Source: Nemania diffusa
Taxonomy: Eukaryota; Ascomycota; Sordariomycetes; Xylariales; Xylariaceae
Direction of reading: 5' to 3'
Assembly (NCBI GenBank): GCA_038501195.1
Contig: JBBPUQ010000001.1
Span: 6,076,001-6,140,000, forward strand
DNA length: 64,000 bases
Both the position numbers and the translations under genes were made by a program. Position 1 is the stretch's first letter. Every line of letters starts with the position of its first letter. The notes under the pieces were generated by a model. The model saw nothing but the letters and a program-made list of their open reading frames with translations. It searched no databases and was not told where the DNA came from. Below are positions 9,755 to 22,044 of this stretch, piece by piece.

Positions 9755-12582
9755 TGGGGGGAGTGAGTAGAGGTTTTAGGGGGAGTGAGTGGAGGTCTGC
9801 ATGTCAACTTTCAGCCGCTCTGGCGGGGTAGGTAGCTGAGCATAGGATATCTTGATTGAAGTTTCTCTAAACGAAGGAAATATTGTGCTATGATATCAGA
9901 TGCTGCCAACCAAAGTGTAATGTAAATAAGAGCACAGTGCATCAATTATAGGCCCTGTGTCAGGCGATAAAGTCGCAGCTAGGTCGCTGTAGGACCCCCA
10001 AGGGTATCTGTATCAATTACTACTATTATATAAGGAGTAGAGTCCTCCCCTATTCTTGAAGGGCTCAGGGATCAATGATATTGAGCCCGAACCCCATACT
10101 ACTACCTAGTTGCTACCTAACTGCTTGTGCTTGTGTGACCTATCTTCACTCTAAACCATATCCTCTGACACCCTGCTAGATGTAGCTTTCTAACTCCGTA
10201 CCCATTGCTCATTACATAATGCCTTGTAGACGCGAGATGGAGTGCTTCGCAGTCTTGTGTTAGAGATCACTTCGTGGGTACTAGTAAGATTTTTACTGCA
10301 GAGGAACTGTCAGGGAGGGTCTCTTGAAATATACAACTTTTCCATTGCTTTTTTTTTTTGCATCACGTGATCAAATCCGGATAACCGGGAAAACTACCCC
10401 ACGACTAACACTACCTATCTGCTGCTGACAACACCTCACCAAAACAAGCGAGCCATACATATGTTGTTTACATGTTGCAGACAATTGGGTATATGCATGC
10501 AAGCTCATCTCTTTAATTTTAAAAAGATAGAAAAAAAAAGGGAAGAGAAGCAAGACCGAATTTAACATCAAGCTATGCATGTCTAAGTAGGTAGGTTAAA
10601 TTATCCTGTCAGGTATATTAAGCATATGGCTTGCAGCTTACTAAAACATCACTGCTTTGGTATTATCATGTCTTAATATTTGTTCTATGGCTATAGGCAT
10701 CTGTGCACTCTGTGGTGTGTGTGTGTGTAAATCCAACGATGTATTTTTTAAATCTACCGGAGAGTCTTGGCACACTGTAGCTACCTACAGTATCTACCTA
10801 ATATAAGGCTTTTACCCTTGTTACTGTAAGCACGTGAAACTGCCGTACAAAAGAGGTTGTTTGTTGTTTCATCACACGGATCATTTGAGAGGCCGGGGGT
10901 CTCAGCAGGGTTCTATGGCCTGCCGATCAAACGATCCTAGTCTAGTAGCCGCCTAGGCTAAACTATATTTTACCTTTAACGATCAACTTGTCGGCCACGT
11001 AAGGCTTATTTTTTCAATGAGGTGGAGCTGTGTAGGACTGCTCTGTAGAATCTAGATAGACGATACTACCCACCTCCAACCTACACCACAAGCTCCCATC
11101 ATCCCAGTCGACCGCCGGGATTCTCGTGCTCATGTCCCTGCCCAACTCCGCGCTTGCTGATCTCTACACCTTCGGCTTGGGCACTGTTATGGTACATATC
11201 GTCTAGTACCTAATACCTTGGTAGGTATCCCGGATAAGTGGGTCCCGGGGCTCCCCCGGGCCACACGGAGCCTAGGAAATACTATATGTGCTCGCGCACT
11301 CTATGCGCTCCATTTAGATTCTTCTTTCTTAGACTTAACAATGAATTCTATTGATTCCGTTGGTATGATGCACAGGTTACTATTCCCTACAAGTAAGACT
11401 CCACCTAACTGTGAGAATAGGCTCCTCAATGCCAGTCGTGTTGTTTAATGGTGAGTATTCCAGGTACCCGGCCTCGGTTCGTGTAGAATGAACTGCCATG
11501 TTTTATATCTCGAGTTGAAGCATTCGTTTTTGATATCTGATACACTTAGACTTGATGCATGTTAACGTGGTGAATTGAGGGGACAGGCCGTCGAAACCCC
11601 TCTCTAGGTACGCAAACTTGTCGGATTAACGGGTAATGGGCGATTAGAAGATACATGGGTTTACTGCAGTACGAATGCGATTGCGTGCCTCTGCCTGGGC
11701 CGTGTAGTAGGAAGCATCATAATGCAGCAACGGGGTGAATCATTGACACTAGCCTTGCACAGTGCCATATAGTCGTTGTCGGGATATGCACTTGTGCTTA
11801 GATGAGGCGTGAGACTGTTGGCAGCAATGCTGTTGTATTTCGATATACATAAGATCACGATATACATGTATAGCGAAAAAGACCGACGCCGCCGGGCGGC
11901 AGCCGAGAGGAGAAGGGTGGCGGCAGCAGTGGGAGATGGTATGGGATTTCAAGCAAGCAACATGCGGAAGATGAGATCTGATCTAATTTTGTATAGTATA
12001 CTGAGCACCGTATTTTAACCCTTCCGCTGTCTACAGTCCCAAACAGGCCAAAGACAGCTGAGTGGTTGGTTGCACCCTTGTAAACTCTACGATAACCTAG
12101 GGTTGATGTGGGTTTGTTTTTTTTTGCGCTGCTGTTCTGGTGCTAAACATCACTCATAGGCATTGCGATGGATTTCGCTTTTCGTATATTACCTAGGAAT
12201 TATTATAATTGGTTGACCTTGTAAATGTTTAACTCACAAACATTCAGGTAATCTAACTTAGGCAGAAATCTCGAGGGCGATCCATTGATAAGTCTCTTTT
12301 GTGTGACGTGACTAGTAGCAACACCCCCTTACTTGCTTCTTCATTGGCCAGTCGCAGCTTTTCTATTTAAGCTCAGCGTGTCCTTCTTGTTTTCATTCAA
12401 TAGCTCTAGTTTTGCACACTGCCGACAAAATACAACTCTGAAAGTTGCGAGTGTCATCGAGACCCTCGTCACGCCTCCGATCCCCTTCAACGAAATTCCT
12501 AGATGCGGTGGATGCTTTTCATACCTTCGAGATTCCCGCCAGCTTTATCTAGTTACTCCGTGTCTGCCAATCAACAACGAAG
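9755..12582. other. Long intergenic region
   Basis: No gene can be supported in 2.8 kb. It contains a poly-T run at about 10348-10358, a short (GT)n run at about 10719-10730, a GC-rich stretch at 11885-11930 and the F-box gene leader (12300-12582, pyrimidine-rich). A short ORF at 11132 starting MSLPNSALADLYTFG has coding-like composition but no continuation that I could splice. Confidence 0.4.
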
Positions 12583-13923
12583 ATGTCCTCTCCTCTGCAT
12601 ATTCTAGAGCTGCCAGTCGAGGTATGGTTCATGTTTATGCAGTACCTATCGCTCGAAGAATTAAAGCCTCTGAGGTTTACCTGCCGCTCATCGGCCGCCT
12701 TAGCAGCACCTCGTCGATTCGCCCGTCTTTCCATATCGCGGCTAGATAACGATCAGGATAAATTTAAGCAGGTGACCAGTAATCCCGCTCTCGCATCGTA
12801 TGTGAAGGAAATTATCTGGCATGAGTTTGACTCAAAAAGATTGGAACAATTCCCTCACGTTAAAAACCCAATAACGAAGCGCGAAATAGTTGCGTTTGAG
12901 AGGAGAATCGGGCGCTTGGAAAATCTCACAACTATCACTGTCCGCATGGAGGAGAGATGGATAAAGTATAGACTAATTCGCAGATTCCTTTCGCCCCATC
13001 CACTCGACGATAAATATGAAACCAAAAGCCTCGGTGTGACCATTGCTCTCATGGCGCTCTATCACCCCTCGTGCAATATCCGCACACTAAATCTTGCCAC
13101 CATAGTGCCAGTGCTAGGCGCCGGCGCGCAGTCTCTCCTTGCCAGAGACACGCAGGCATTTCAGCATCTGACAAGCATCAGTATATGCCCCTTTCCGAGA
13201 AACAGAAGCTACGACATGAAGGATGACATATTCATCCGATGTATTCAAGCCGCCAAACAACTGGAGAACCTACAGATTTGTTTTCCAGGACCCAAGCGCT
13301 TCCATCCTGAATGGCCCCTTAGACGCTGGAATATGCGCTTTGTGCGGACACTATTCAATGAAGCTCACTGGCCGTGCCTCGTCTCCTTCCGGATGAAAAG
13401 ATATCCATGGTTCAACCTCTTGGACAGGCCTTTAGGCGATGGTGCACGTGGGGTGTTTGATATCCAGGACCCCGAAGAGTCGCTCATTCTATGGATCAAG
13501 GAGTGTACCACGAAGGCCATAGCGAATCTTGGCCCACGGTTGCGCGAACTCCATTTGCACAATTGCCTAGTTGGCTGCAAGGTTCTCAAGTGGCTGAGAG
13601 AGCGACAGATATTCCCAGAGCTTAAGTCTATAGTCCTTAGCCATAACGACAGCGAGTTTGCTCGGGAGTTTCGTCCCCCTCCTGAGACTGTACTCGCTTA
13701 CCTTGGAATGGAGATCACCGAGGCCCAATTCGAAGACTCACTTCGGCCTTCACTTAGACGATATTCATTCCATACTACGGAAGAGGTGATGCCGGAATGT
13801 CGGATGTGCTGTTCTTCGTTCACCCTGGAGGGGTACGATGTCGAATACGGGGGGATACGTCGGATGGTCCAATTGATGAGGACGAAACCTAACGTTAAAT
13901 GGCTGGAGGCTTTTTTTACTTAG
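12583..13923 (+). CDS. F-box protein
   Basis: This single-exon gene encodes 446 residues. Residues 6-50 (ILELPVEVWFMFMQYLSLEE, then LKPLRFTCRSSAALAAPRRF) form an F-box of the fungal type, with the conserved LP.EV....Y L...L...R.TCRS.. pattern. The rest has leucine-rich, weakly repeated segments (CNIRTLNLATI, LTSISICPF, LENLQICFPG, LRELHLHNCLVG, FPELKSIVLSHND) that suggest a degenerate LRR array for substrate binding. F-box proteins bind Skp1 and recruit targets to SCF ubiquitin ligases. The target is unknown. It ends close to the stop with EAFFT. Confidence 0.75.
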   Translation: MSSPLHILELPVEVWFMFMQYLSLEELKPLRFTCRSSAALAAPRRFARLSISRLDNDQDKFKQVTSNPALASYVKEIIWHEFDSKRLEQFPHVKNPITKREIVAFERRIGRLENLTTITVRMEERWIKYRLIRRFLSPHPLDDKYETKSLGVTIALMALYHPSCNIRTLNLATIVPVLGAGAQSLLARDTQAFQHLTSISICPFPRNRSYDMKDDIFIRCIQAAKQLENLQICFPGPKRFHPEWPLRRWNMRFVRTLFNEAHWPCLVSFRMKRYPWFNLLDRPLGDGARGVFDIQDPEESLILWIKECTTKAIANLGPRLRELHLHNCLVGCKVLKWLRERQIFPELKSIVLSHNDSEFAREFRPPPETVLAYLGMEITEAQFEDSLRPSLRRYSFHTTEEVMPECRMCCSSFTLEGYDVEYGGIRRMVQLMRTKPNVKWLEAFFT

Positions 13924-15527
13924 GCAAAAGGCCTTGGGCGATAAATTCTCTAGACCCTATAATAAGATGTGCTTATATTCATCTTTTTTAGCGATATAAT
14001 AATATGGAATCTCTGATTCCCTAGGGTATCTAGGGTATTGAGACGGCGTGGGCGACAGGACCACATGGGGATTAGGTTGATTAGGTCATCAAGACTTAGT
14101 TTTTCTTTTTCTTTTTAAGGTAGTTAGCTGAAGCTAGTACTTTTTACAGACGGCTACGCCTTTCAGCAGCCCCTTTGAGGGCCTGCTACTTCAATATATA
14201 CGTTTGCGTTACTAAAATACTGTTTTTCTTAGCCTCAAAATCTCTAGAAGTGATCGATATGACCGTGGTCAGTCCTCTGGAGTGCGTAGTGTGTGTGTAT
14301 TACACGCTTCGTTTCAGTATTAGGAATCAATTCATCTTTCCGTCGAGTATTATACTATACTCCTTCTAAACCCTTCTTCTTAGCTACAACAAGCTTCGTC
14401 TACACCCCGAGATTCAACTCACTGACACCAAAGTATCAAAAATAAGACGATAAGTTAATAAAGAAGGAGCCTTTTTAGTTCTTTACAAACTGTGAGCAAC
14501 CCAAATGCGCATTGGATATTCAATAGCCAGCTAATACAAGTATTTGGTACATACTACATACACTACACGCCAACACTAACAAATGCTGAAACGAAAAAGC
14601 GAAGATGGAATAGCTTGAATAAATACTTGATTAATGGTAACACTTTGGTTAAATAAAACTAAATCTGCGCTGCGATCATTGCGGTACGTCCCCCAACGCG
14701 GCTACGTTTCCCCTAGGTAGCTACTCACTTACCTATGGGTACGTAGGAAACCTCCAAGCGCCTCTAAGATATTTCAAGACTTTGACCTGTCTGCCCTACA
14801 AAATGGCCCAGATTGTCGGAGCTGCCTCCCTTCTTCTAGGTTACCTAGCCCCACCTAACCTAACCTAGCCTACCTATGTCTTTTCTAAATGGCTTCGGGA
14901 GTGGTTTCGCAAATGGGTGGCTTCCTAACCTTCTAAACCAGGCTGGTCAAGTTCAAAGGTATTGTCATTATTTATCTATACCTTAGCACAGGAATACGCC
15001 GTTCTAGCTTGAGCACAAACTACACTTTACGAATTTAGAAATGCAGTTCAGTCCTTTAATTAGACACTAAGAAAGGGTTGGCGTAAACGGCTGTGAGGCA
15101 CATATATAAATTTATTCTTGTTGTATCATAATATTAGCAGTTTGAATCAACCCCCACACCAATACAGCATCCCATGTCAATATTGCCACTTGTGCGGGCA
15201 ATATTCTTTTATCACAAGAGCCTCAAGAGTTAATAGCGAACGGTTCTGAGATGCATTAAGTAATTAAAGCCAACCGCCCCATGCGCCACCCAGATATAAT
15301 TCATAGTGTCGAATTGGAAATGACGATGCCCACCCACCACCGTCAGTCGAATTACATACTTATAACTTAGACGCAGGACGAAATTTCCTCAATGACCTTA
15401 TCCCCTCTATAGAAACAACAAGGCATAAAGGTATACGATGTAGTGAAACGCCATTCACAAAAGCGCCCTCTAGAGTGTCTTTCAATCATGATATGTTCGT
15501 TACTGCCCGGCGAAGCCTACCTCAGAC
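13924..15527. other. Intergenic region with a dispersed-repeat copy
   Basis: No gene is seen. It includes copy A of a degenerate repeat (14040-14330) and a cluster of CCTAACCTAGCC-type motifs at about 14835-14877. The remaining sequence is AT-rich and unremarkable. Confidence 0.4.
14040..14330 (+). repeat. Degenerate dispersed repeat, copy A
   Basis: The core at 14232-14330 (CCTCAAAATCTCTAGAAGTG, then a GACCGTGGTCAGTCCTCTGG block) matches copies near 44.9 kb (inverted) and 48.5 kb. An upstream block at 14040-14090 (GAGACGGCGTGG..., GTTGATTAGGTCA) matches 48259-48310 with the same order and similar spacing. Confidence 0.65.
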
Positions 15528-16628
15528 TTATTTCTTAGAGTCGAGCCTCTGCGATCCTCTCGCGGGCACGGGCGCCTGGGCAGGAGGGGGCTTCGTGCTC
15601 GTAGCTGGCGTATACATGGTCGGAGTGTTCTTCTCAATCGTCTACTACATGATTAGCAAAGTAAGAAACTATTGCAACCCTAACTAATGCCTAGTAAAGA
15701 AGCCTCAAATCATAGAAAGGGGGTAAAATAATAAGAAAAATGGCGGGCGGTAAAAGGGACACAGACCTGTTGTGCCGTGGCAAACATCTCAAAGCACTCG
15801 CCGAGAACGTCATTAGTGGTGTGGCCAAGGGGTACGAGACCCGTGTCAACGATGGCTTTGATGTGTTCCTCGAGCTTGTAGAATTCGTTGCGGTCCCAGC
15901 GGTACCTATCTGGAAGCCCGCTGTTGTGGAGAAGTGCCAGGATTCCAGATATACCAGTGTTGATAGCTGCAATGATGGTCTGTGTACCGTTTGTCGCGAG
16001 ATTTGGTTAGCAGTGACTGATATATGAGTCTAGGGGAAGCTTAGGTAGGTAGGAATAGGCAGTGAGCTTACAATTGGCAACCCATTATTCTTCGACATGG
16101 CTCCCAGGGCAGTCAAGACAGCACTCAGCGCCAATTGTATAAGCATCAATCCCCAAGCAATGACGCTGACAGCATGGTAATAGTAGGTGAACTTGGTTTT
16201 TTTAAACAGGACTTTTATACCAGCTTCTGTTAGCAATGTGTGTCGTGTTTGGCGTCAAAGAGTCAGATACACTTGCGCCCCTGAACATGACGATAGGAAT
16301 AACACAACTGCAGACACTAAGATCTTCAGCACTTACTATCATTATACAACCCGTCCTTGAAGCCTCGAGGCGGCCACACACGACTCGTAGCGCGGATAAC
16401 CTCCTCGCTCTCCTCGTCCTTGAGGACCCCGACGCCGCGGCAGAACTGCAGCCACTCGTCTTTGGACATCAAGCGGTAATGTTGGACTTTGCCATCTGGC
16501 GTGCTCAGCTTGGGACTGCCATTTCCCGATGGCGGGTTGGGAGTCGGTGCGGCCTCGTGATGGTGGCCGCCGCCCAAGTTGGCAAACGTGTTAGGCTTGG
16601 AGCCGTCGAATATGGTTGTCGTCGCCAT
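15528..16628 (-). CDS. Fungal SLATT-domain protein (2TM)
   Basis: Four exons on the minus strand (16337-16628, 16072-16226, 15767-15979, 15528-15641) give 257 residues, all joins in phase. Residues 1-60 are low complexity with GGGHHHEA. Residues about 60-97 read EWLQFCRGVGVLKDEESEEV. Two hydrophobic helices follow, at about 115-141 (YHAVSVIAWGLMLIQLALSA) and about 150-167 (TIIAAINTGISGILALLHNS), ending in the family's N-S-G-L-P-D-R-Y motif. A helical segment and a short T/P/A-rich tail finish the protein. This is the pattern of the SMODS-and-SLOG-associating 2TM effector domain in its fungal form. Bacterial relatives are predicted pore-forming effectors; the fungal function is not known. The intron 3 acceptor is the second of two adjacent AGs, which avoids a stop. 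Confidence 0.78.
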
Positions 16629-17063
16629 TTCTGCCGCGTACACCGAATGACTTAGGGGCAAAAGATTAGAGAAACAGCAAGATTTAGACTAATTCATTCG
16701 TCGCCGATTCACGTTGACGATAGAGCCCAAGACTTAAGTTCTCGTAGAGCATAAGAGCATGTAAGTTCCAAGAGAATTCGCGGAGCCGTCGTCCTTTTGA
16801 TACTTAGGTAGTTTATATCCCCTATTTCCTCAGCCACCAACTAGCGTTTGAAAGAGATGCGACAAACATGGAAGTTGCCATTGGCACATCAGGGCTATGT
16901 CGGGTAAGCGCGAAGGGGACGGCGAGAAAGAGAGACGCATAAGGAAAGCACTGATATTTATATTTATATGCGTGGTAATCGCGAGGAAGTCGTCGCTCAT
17001 CTGCGTGCGAGCCCCTGCCACTACTTCTTCCAATCTACCAACCATTGCCTCATTCTTCCCTCC
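16629..17063. other. Intergenic spacer
   Basis: Contains the SLATT gene promoter (minus) and the amidase 3' end. A 71-codon minus ORF at 16830-17045 has no features of a real gene. Nothing else seen. Confidence 0.4.
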
Positions 17064-18331
17064 TCAACTCTGCGCAGGTAACCGAACAAAAATATCCAAC
17101 GGCACCGCACACCCAACCGCATAATTCGGCATATCAACAACCTCGCACATGCGAAGATGTCCCGCCAGACTAACTAGCATATACGCCTCCGTCCTATCCA
17201 TCCCCTTCTCCGCCTCCAACCAGTCAATAACGCCCGAGACCGCCTTCTTCGCCGCCCGCCGGAGCTCGCCATCCACGCCCAGACACATGAACTCCCTGCC
17301 CTCGCCCCCTTGCCCTCTCACAGTAGCAGCAGCAGCGCCCTCGTCCCGCTTCGCAGTCAACACCCAGGGGCTCTTGACCCAGCTCTTGCTCGCGCCCTTC
17401 TCGACCGTGACGCGGATAGTGGCGCGCATGCGCGTCTCGACCGCCGTGCCGCAGACCTCGCCGTCGCCCTGCGCGGCATGTCCGTCGCCGAGGCTAAGCA
17501 GGGCGCCGGGTACCTTCACGGGGAGGAACAGCGCACTGCCAACGCCGATCCACCGCGTGTCGATATTCCCGCCTGTTTCCAGCGGCGGGATCATCGGGTG
17601 CTCGCCTTCAGCGGGCGCGACGCCCACGAGGCCCAGGAACGGGCGGTACGGGATGCGGATCTCCTCCCCCTCCCCTTCCTTACCAACTAGGTTTTTGGTG
17701 CGAGTGGTGGGGAACACGATGTACCCCCTGTCCGCAACCCAGTCCTCTTGCCCGGGGCGCCCGAGCTCGAGGATCTTGAGCGCGCCCGGCCCGACGTTAG
17801 CGGCGAACTCGTCCGCGTCGCTCAGGATCCCGAAGCCGGGGAACACGGCCGTCCACCCGAAGTCCACGAGCGGCTCGATGGCGAGGAAGTCGACGCGCAG
17901 CACGTCGCCCGGCTGGGCGCCCTCGACGTAGACGGGGCCCACGCCCGGGTCTGCGCGGCTGAGGTCGAAGGACGAGAGCGCCGTGCCCGCTGCTGCGTTT
18001 TCGCGCGTGACTTTGCGGCGGATACGTTAGCCCGAGATCTTTCTAACTCATATGCTTATGTCTCAACTACATGGTGTATACGTTGAGCAATAGGTTGAGA
18101 GAACAAGTTAGATGTGAGGAGGGGAATAGATAAGTTTCCAAGGTAAGCAGAACCCCGGAAATCACAGGAGAAAGAAAACACACTCTGGTTCCCCCCTCCA
18201 TCCGGCAATTCAAGCGTGATCTCCGCCCCAGAAGGCACCGTCAACACCGGCGGTATCGCCCGCGACCAGCGCAGATGGGAATTGTCGGGGTGGTTGTGGA
18301 GGTGGTAGTGGGATTTCGGGGTCGAAGCCAT
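17064..18331 (-). CDS. Acetamidase/formamidase family amidohydrolase
   Basis: Exons 18184-18331 and 17064-18010 (minus) encode 364 residues; the 172-bp intron has a GTGTGT donor and CAAAG acceptor and restores an Ile codon. The N-terminus contains HLHNHPDNSHLRWSRAIPPV, followed by GAEITLELPDGG. Exon 2 carries DPGVGPVYVEGAQPGDVLRV, GLVGVAPAEGEHPMIPP, GGNIDTRW and the SLGDGHAAQGDGEVCGTAVE motif. Together these define the FmdA/AmdA family, which hydrolyses short amides such as formamide or acetamide to the acid and ammonia. It is probably cytosolic, since there is no signal peptide. The GC content is clearly higher than in its surroundings, as often for highly expressed metabolic genes. Confidence 0.9.
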
Positions 18332-19152
18332 CGTTTCAGGGGTTATCTTTCCCAATTACCCCTCTCTATTATCACTCTTGTGCTTCTTTTCTTTCACCAA
18401 CACGATAAAAGTGTTTTTATTGATTATCTTTTGTATTTCCACTGCGAGAATCGCAATTATTTGTTATAGACATACGATGCCTGGATAGGGTGCCACGGTT
18501 AAAGGAATGGACAGCGGAGAATGGAGGAGAGGAACATCACTTGCTAGATCCGCTTGGCAGAGGGTTATTATCTAGTTTATATAGGCATATAGATAGAGAC
18601 GTAGGTTAGGTAAGTACCTAGGTAAGCATCCCATTCCCGACTATTCGCGTACCATCCCGCGCCTCGTGGTCAGCAGTCCCACTGGACAACGTATCTACGG
18701 GAGTAAGTTATGACGCCCGTTGATCTCAGAGAGGCTATTATTATCAGTAGTGATAGGAGTAAATAGAACCATTTGTATTTTACTTGCTTAAGATAATCAA
18801 TCTATTTTACAATCAATTCTGGTATAACTACGAAATCGTTCGATTAGTTCTATGGCAAATTACAACCATCACATATTCACATCACGCATCATACACTCGA
18901 GAAATCATTCTAAATCATTATCAATTGCCCTCGAATAAATACTTAAGTAAACCAGATGGATGCATAACAGCTACAAGGTTCCACGCTCAGTGCCTTTATT
19001 TAGCTTTTCTGAACCCACGGCCGTAAATCAATCCCGGCCAACCTCAAAGACCCCTCATCATCCCCAAACGCGCTATCAATGCGTCGAGCCGTCTCGTAAT
19101 CTTCGTCAAGACTGGCATGAGGTCGTAGTCTATAATCAAAGTGGGGAATCTT
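18332..19152. other. Intergenic region
   Basis: Holds the amidase promoter and the EF-2 3' UTR. An AT-rich portion spans 18370-18470 and 18780-18930, with ACCTA/TAGGT motifs at about 18600-18625. No gene seen. Confidence 0.4.
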
Positions 19153-22044
19153 TTACAGCTTGTCGTAGTACTGGAGTCCTTGATTAGCGAATTATCAACG
19201 ATTGTGGAAAAGGAGGAAAAACTTACGTTGCTAACATCCGGTACCTCAACCTTGATACCCTTGCGCTTCCGCATGGTCTCGACGATCTGGCCGACCTTGG
19301 AGGTCTTGTCGAGAGGTGAGCCACCAGGCAGTAGCTGCCAGTGGTCGAACACCATCTGGGGGAAGGCCTGGCCGGAAGTGGCTTGTCGGAGATCGGCGTT
19401 GAAACCGAAAGACTCCATGATGGGGAGGTAGGCCTTGATGGTGAACAGAGGAGTACCAGGGCGCTGCTCCTCGTTGAAGACGTGACCTCTTCTGCGGGTC
19501 AGGACACCGTAGACACCACCCATGGCGCTCTCAGGCACCTGGATCTCGACCAAGAAGACGGGCTCCTGCAGGGCAGGCTCGGCCAGCAGGGCAGCGGCGT
19601 ACAGAACACGTCTAGCAGTAGGGATGATCTGGCCACCACCACGATGGATAGCATCAGCGTGCAGAGTAACATCAAGGATGTTCCAGCGGACACCACGCAT
19701 GGGCTCCTCAGCGACGGGACCTTCTCTTGTAGCCCACTGGAAACCGGAAACGACAGAGTCCTTGATTTCGTTCAGGTACTGAACAGCCTTGCTCTGGTCA
19801 ATGAGCAAGTTGGCACCGTTGCCATCGGGACCGAAGCACCAGATCTTTCGGGCATCGGTGACGTCCCAGCCGAAGTCATCGGCAAGCACACGGGCACGAG
19901 CCTTGAAATCATCACGAGGAGAAATCTTGCCGTCCTCAATAGTCTTAGCCAGCTCCTCATCCATGGGCTCAGCAACCATGTAAAGACGGTTGTGCTTGTT
20001 GGGAGATTTGGATAGAGCAGTGATGGACGACTTGCCACCAACGGTCTCTCGGTACTGGACGACGGGGTCCGAGAAGATGAGAGGAACACCGGCGTGATCC
20101 TCCTCGAGATCCTTCAAGCAGATCTCGAGATGCAGCTCACCGGCACCAGCAACGACGTGCTCACCAGAGTCGTTGGTAGAAGTCAAGACGCAAGGATCAG
20201 ACTTGGAAAGACGCTTAAGACCTTCAACCAGTTTGGGAAGATCCTGGGCGTTCTTGACCTGGACGGATCGGGTGACGACGGGCGACACGGAGAACTTCAT
20301 GACCTTGAGGTTGTGGGCGGTCTCAAGGGTAGTGAGAGTACCGGACTTGAGCAAGAACTGATCAATACCGACCAGACCAACAATGTTACCGGCGGGCATA
20401 TCGTCGATGGGCTCGACCTTGCCACCCATCATCAGAACGGTACGCTGGATAGCCTTGATGAAGAGATCCTCCTTCTTGCCAGGAGTGTAGTTAGGTCCCT
20501 GGATACGGACCTTGATACCGGACTTGACAGTACCAGAGAAGACACGACCGAAAGCGTAGAAACGACCCTTATCGGAAGTCGGCACCATCTTGGAAACGTA
20601 GAGCATGAGAGGGCCCTTGGGGTCACAGTCACGGATACCAACAGCGGCCTCGTCATCAGGGGGACCCTCGTACAGGGTGTCGACACGGTATCTCTGGGCC
20701 GTGACGGGCGAAGGAAGGTGGAGAATCATCATCTCTAGAAGGGAGTCGGCAGCGGGTAGGAAAGTTCGCATAACAGCCTTGAGGAGCTGCTTGCCCTCCT
20801 TCTCTCGGTCCTCAGTGGGGAGCTTGAGCTCCAGCTTGGAAAGAAGGGTGGCGACCTCATCCTTCTTGAAGTTCATGACAGCGGCGAAGATCTTGAAGAT
20901 GGGGTCCAAGATGAACTGGTTGAAAGCACGCTCAAGCTGCTTACCCTCGTGGGTGCCCTTGGTGGTCCACTTCTTGGTAGCGGCGTTGAAGTAGTTGTCA
21001 CCCTAACACGGTGTTAGCATCATCACTTTGGCATCTGCATCCATGCGAATAAACGGCGATGCAACTTGAAAACTTACCCATAGACGCTCCATCATCTTGT
21101 TTCGGTCGACACCGAACTTCTTGGCGTAGCGGATGGCGAACTGGCGGATGGTGAAGGCCCAGCCGTGAAGACCGGAACCGAAAGCAACGGTACCCTTTTC
21201 AGGGTAGACCTGTAGGTCACCGAGAGCCTTGTCGAGGTAGGTGGAAATAACGACGTTGACGGACTCGATGGTTCGTAGGAAGGTCTGGTACAGATCCTCC
21301 TTGGAGACCTGAAGCTCGAGAAGAGCACGATCGACCTTGTTGATGACAACGACGGGCTTGATACGCTCAGTCAGGGCCTGACGCAAGACGGTCTCGGTCT
21401 GGACGCAGACACCCTCGATGGTGTCGACGACGACGAGGGCACCATCGGTGACACGGAGAGCAGCAGTGACTTCGGATGAGAAATCAACGTGACCGGGCGA
21501 GTCGATCAGGTTGATCAAGAAATCGGTACCATCAGACTTCTGGCCAACGATATCCTTGAGGTCGTCCTCGGAGGGCAGAGTACCGTATAGCGAGATGGCC
21601 GTAGACTTGATGGTGATACCACGTTCCTGCTCGTCGGCTCTTGTATCTGTAGCTCTCGCATCACCGGCTTTCGCGGTGGAGATGATACCGGCTTTGGCCA
21701 GGAGGGAATCGGTCAAGGTGGACTTTCCATGATCGACGTGGGCAATGACGGACATGTTACGGACATTGCTCGGCTTGTCCATAAGCGTCCGGATCTCGTC
21801 AATCGTGAAGCTATAGAGGAGGACATGGTCAGCGGATTGTGGCACGGTGGCAAGGAGTAAAGGCTTATCTCCGGGCGGGGTATGGTGTTTTTATTTTTCA
21901 TGATTTTTTTTTTCCTTCTCTGCTTGTGGCGCTGACACCCAGCAATCGACGACCGAGACAGCCGAAAGAAGACGTCGACGTCTTGCTGCGGATAGGAAGG
22001 GATATGATATGATGAAGGATAGGGACGTAGACTTACTTAACCAT
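19153..22044 (-). CDS. EF2: Translation elongation factor 2 (EF-2)
   Basis: Four exons on the minus strand (22037-22044, 21078-21810, 19227-21002, 19153-19170) encode 844 residues, the standard fungal EF-2 length. The first exon is only 8 nt (ATG GTT AA) and the last only 18 nt (YYDKL-stop). G1 loop AHVDHGKS is at 26-33; the [15 protein letters not shown] switch region, [13 protein letters not shown] (G3) and [11 protein letters not shown] (G4) are all intact. The diphthamide site, His700 in [10 protein letters not shown], is present. The protein is the GTPase that translocates tRNA-mRNA on the 80S ribosome. Intron 1 is long (226 bp), as is common for highly expressed fungal translation genes. 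Codon use is strongly biased. Confidence 0.97.

Noticed and set aside
11132..11448. Short ORFs MSLPNSALADL and MVGIPDKWVPG as exons of a gene
   Set aside because: No splice combination gives a continuing frame and no motif is visible.
17149..17931. 260-codon plus ORF opposite the amidase
   Set aside because: Antisense shadow in GC-rich coding DNA.
19341..20738. Plus ORFs opposite EF-2
   Set aside because: Antisense shadows of a strongly biased housekeeping gene.
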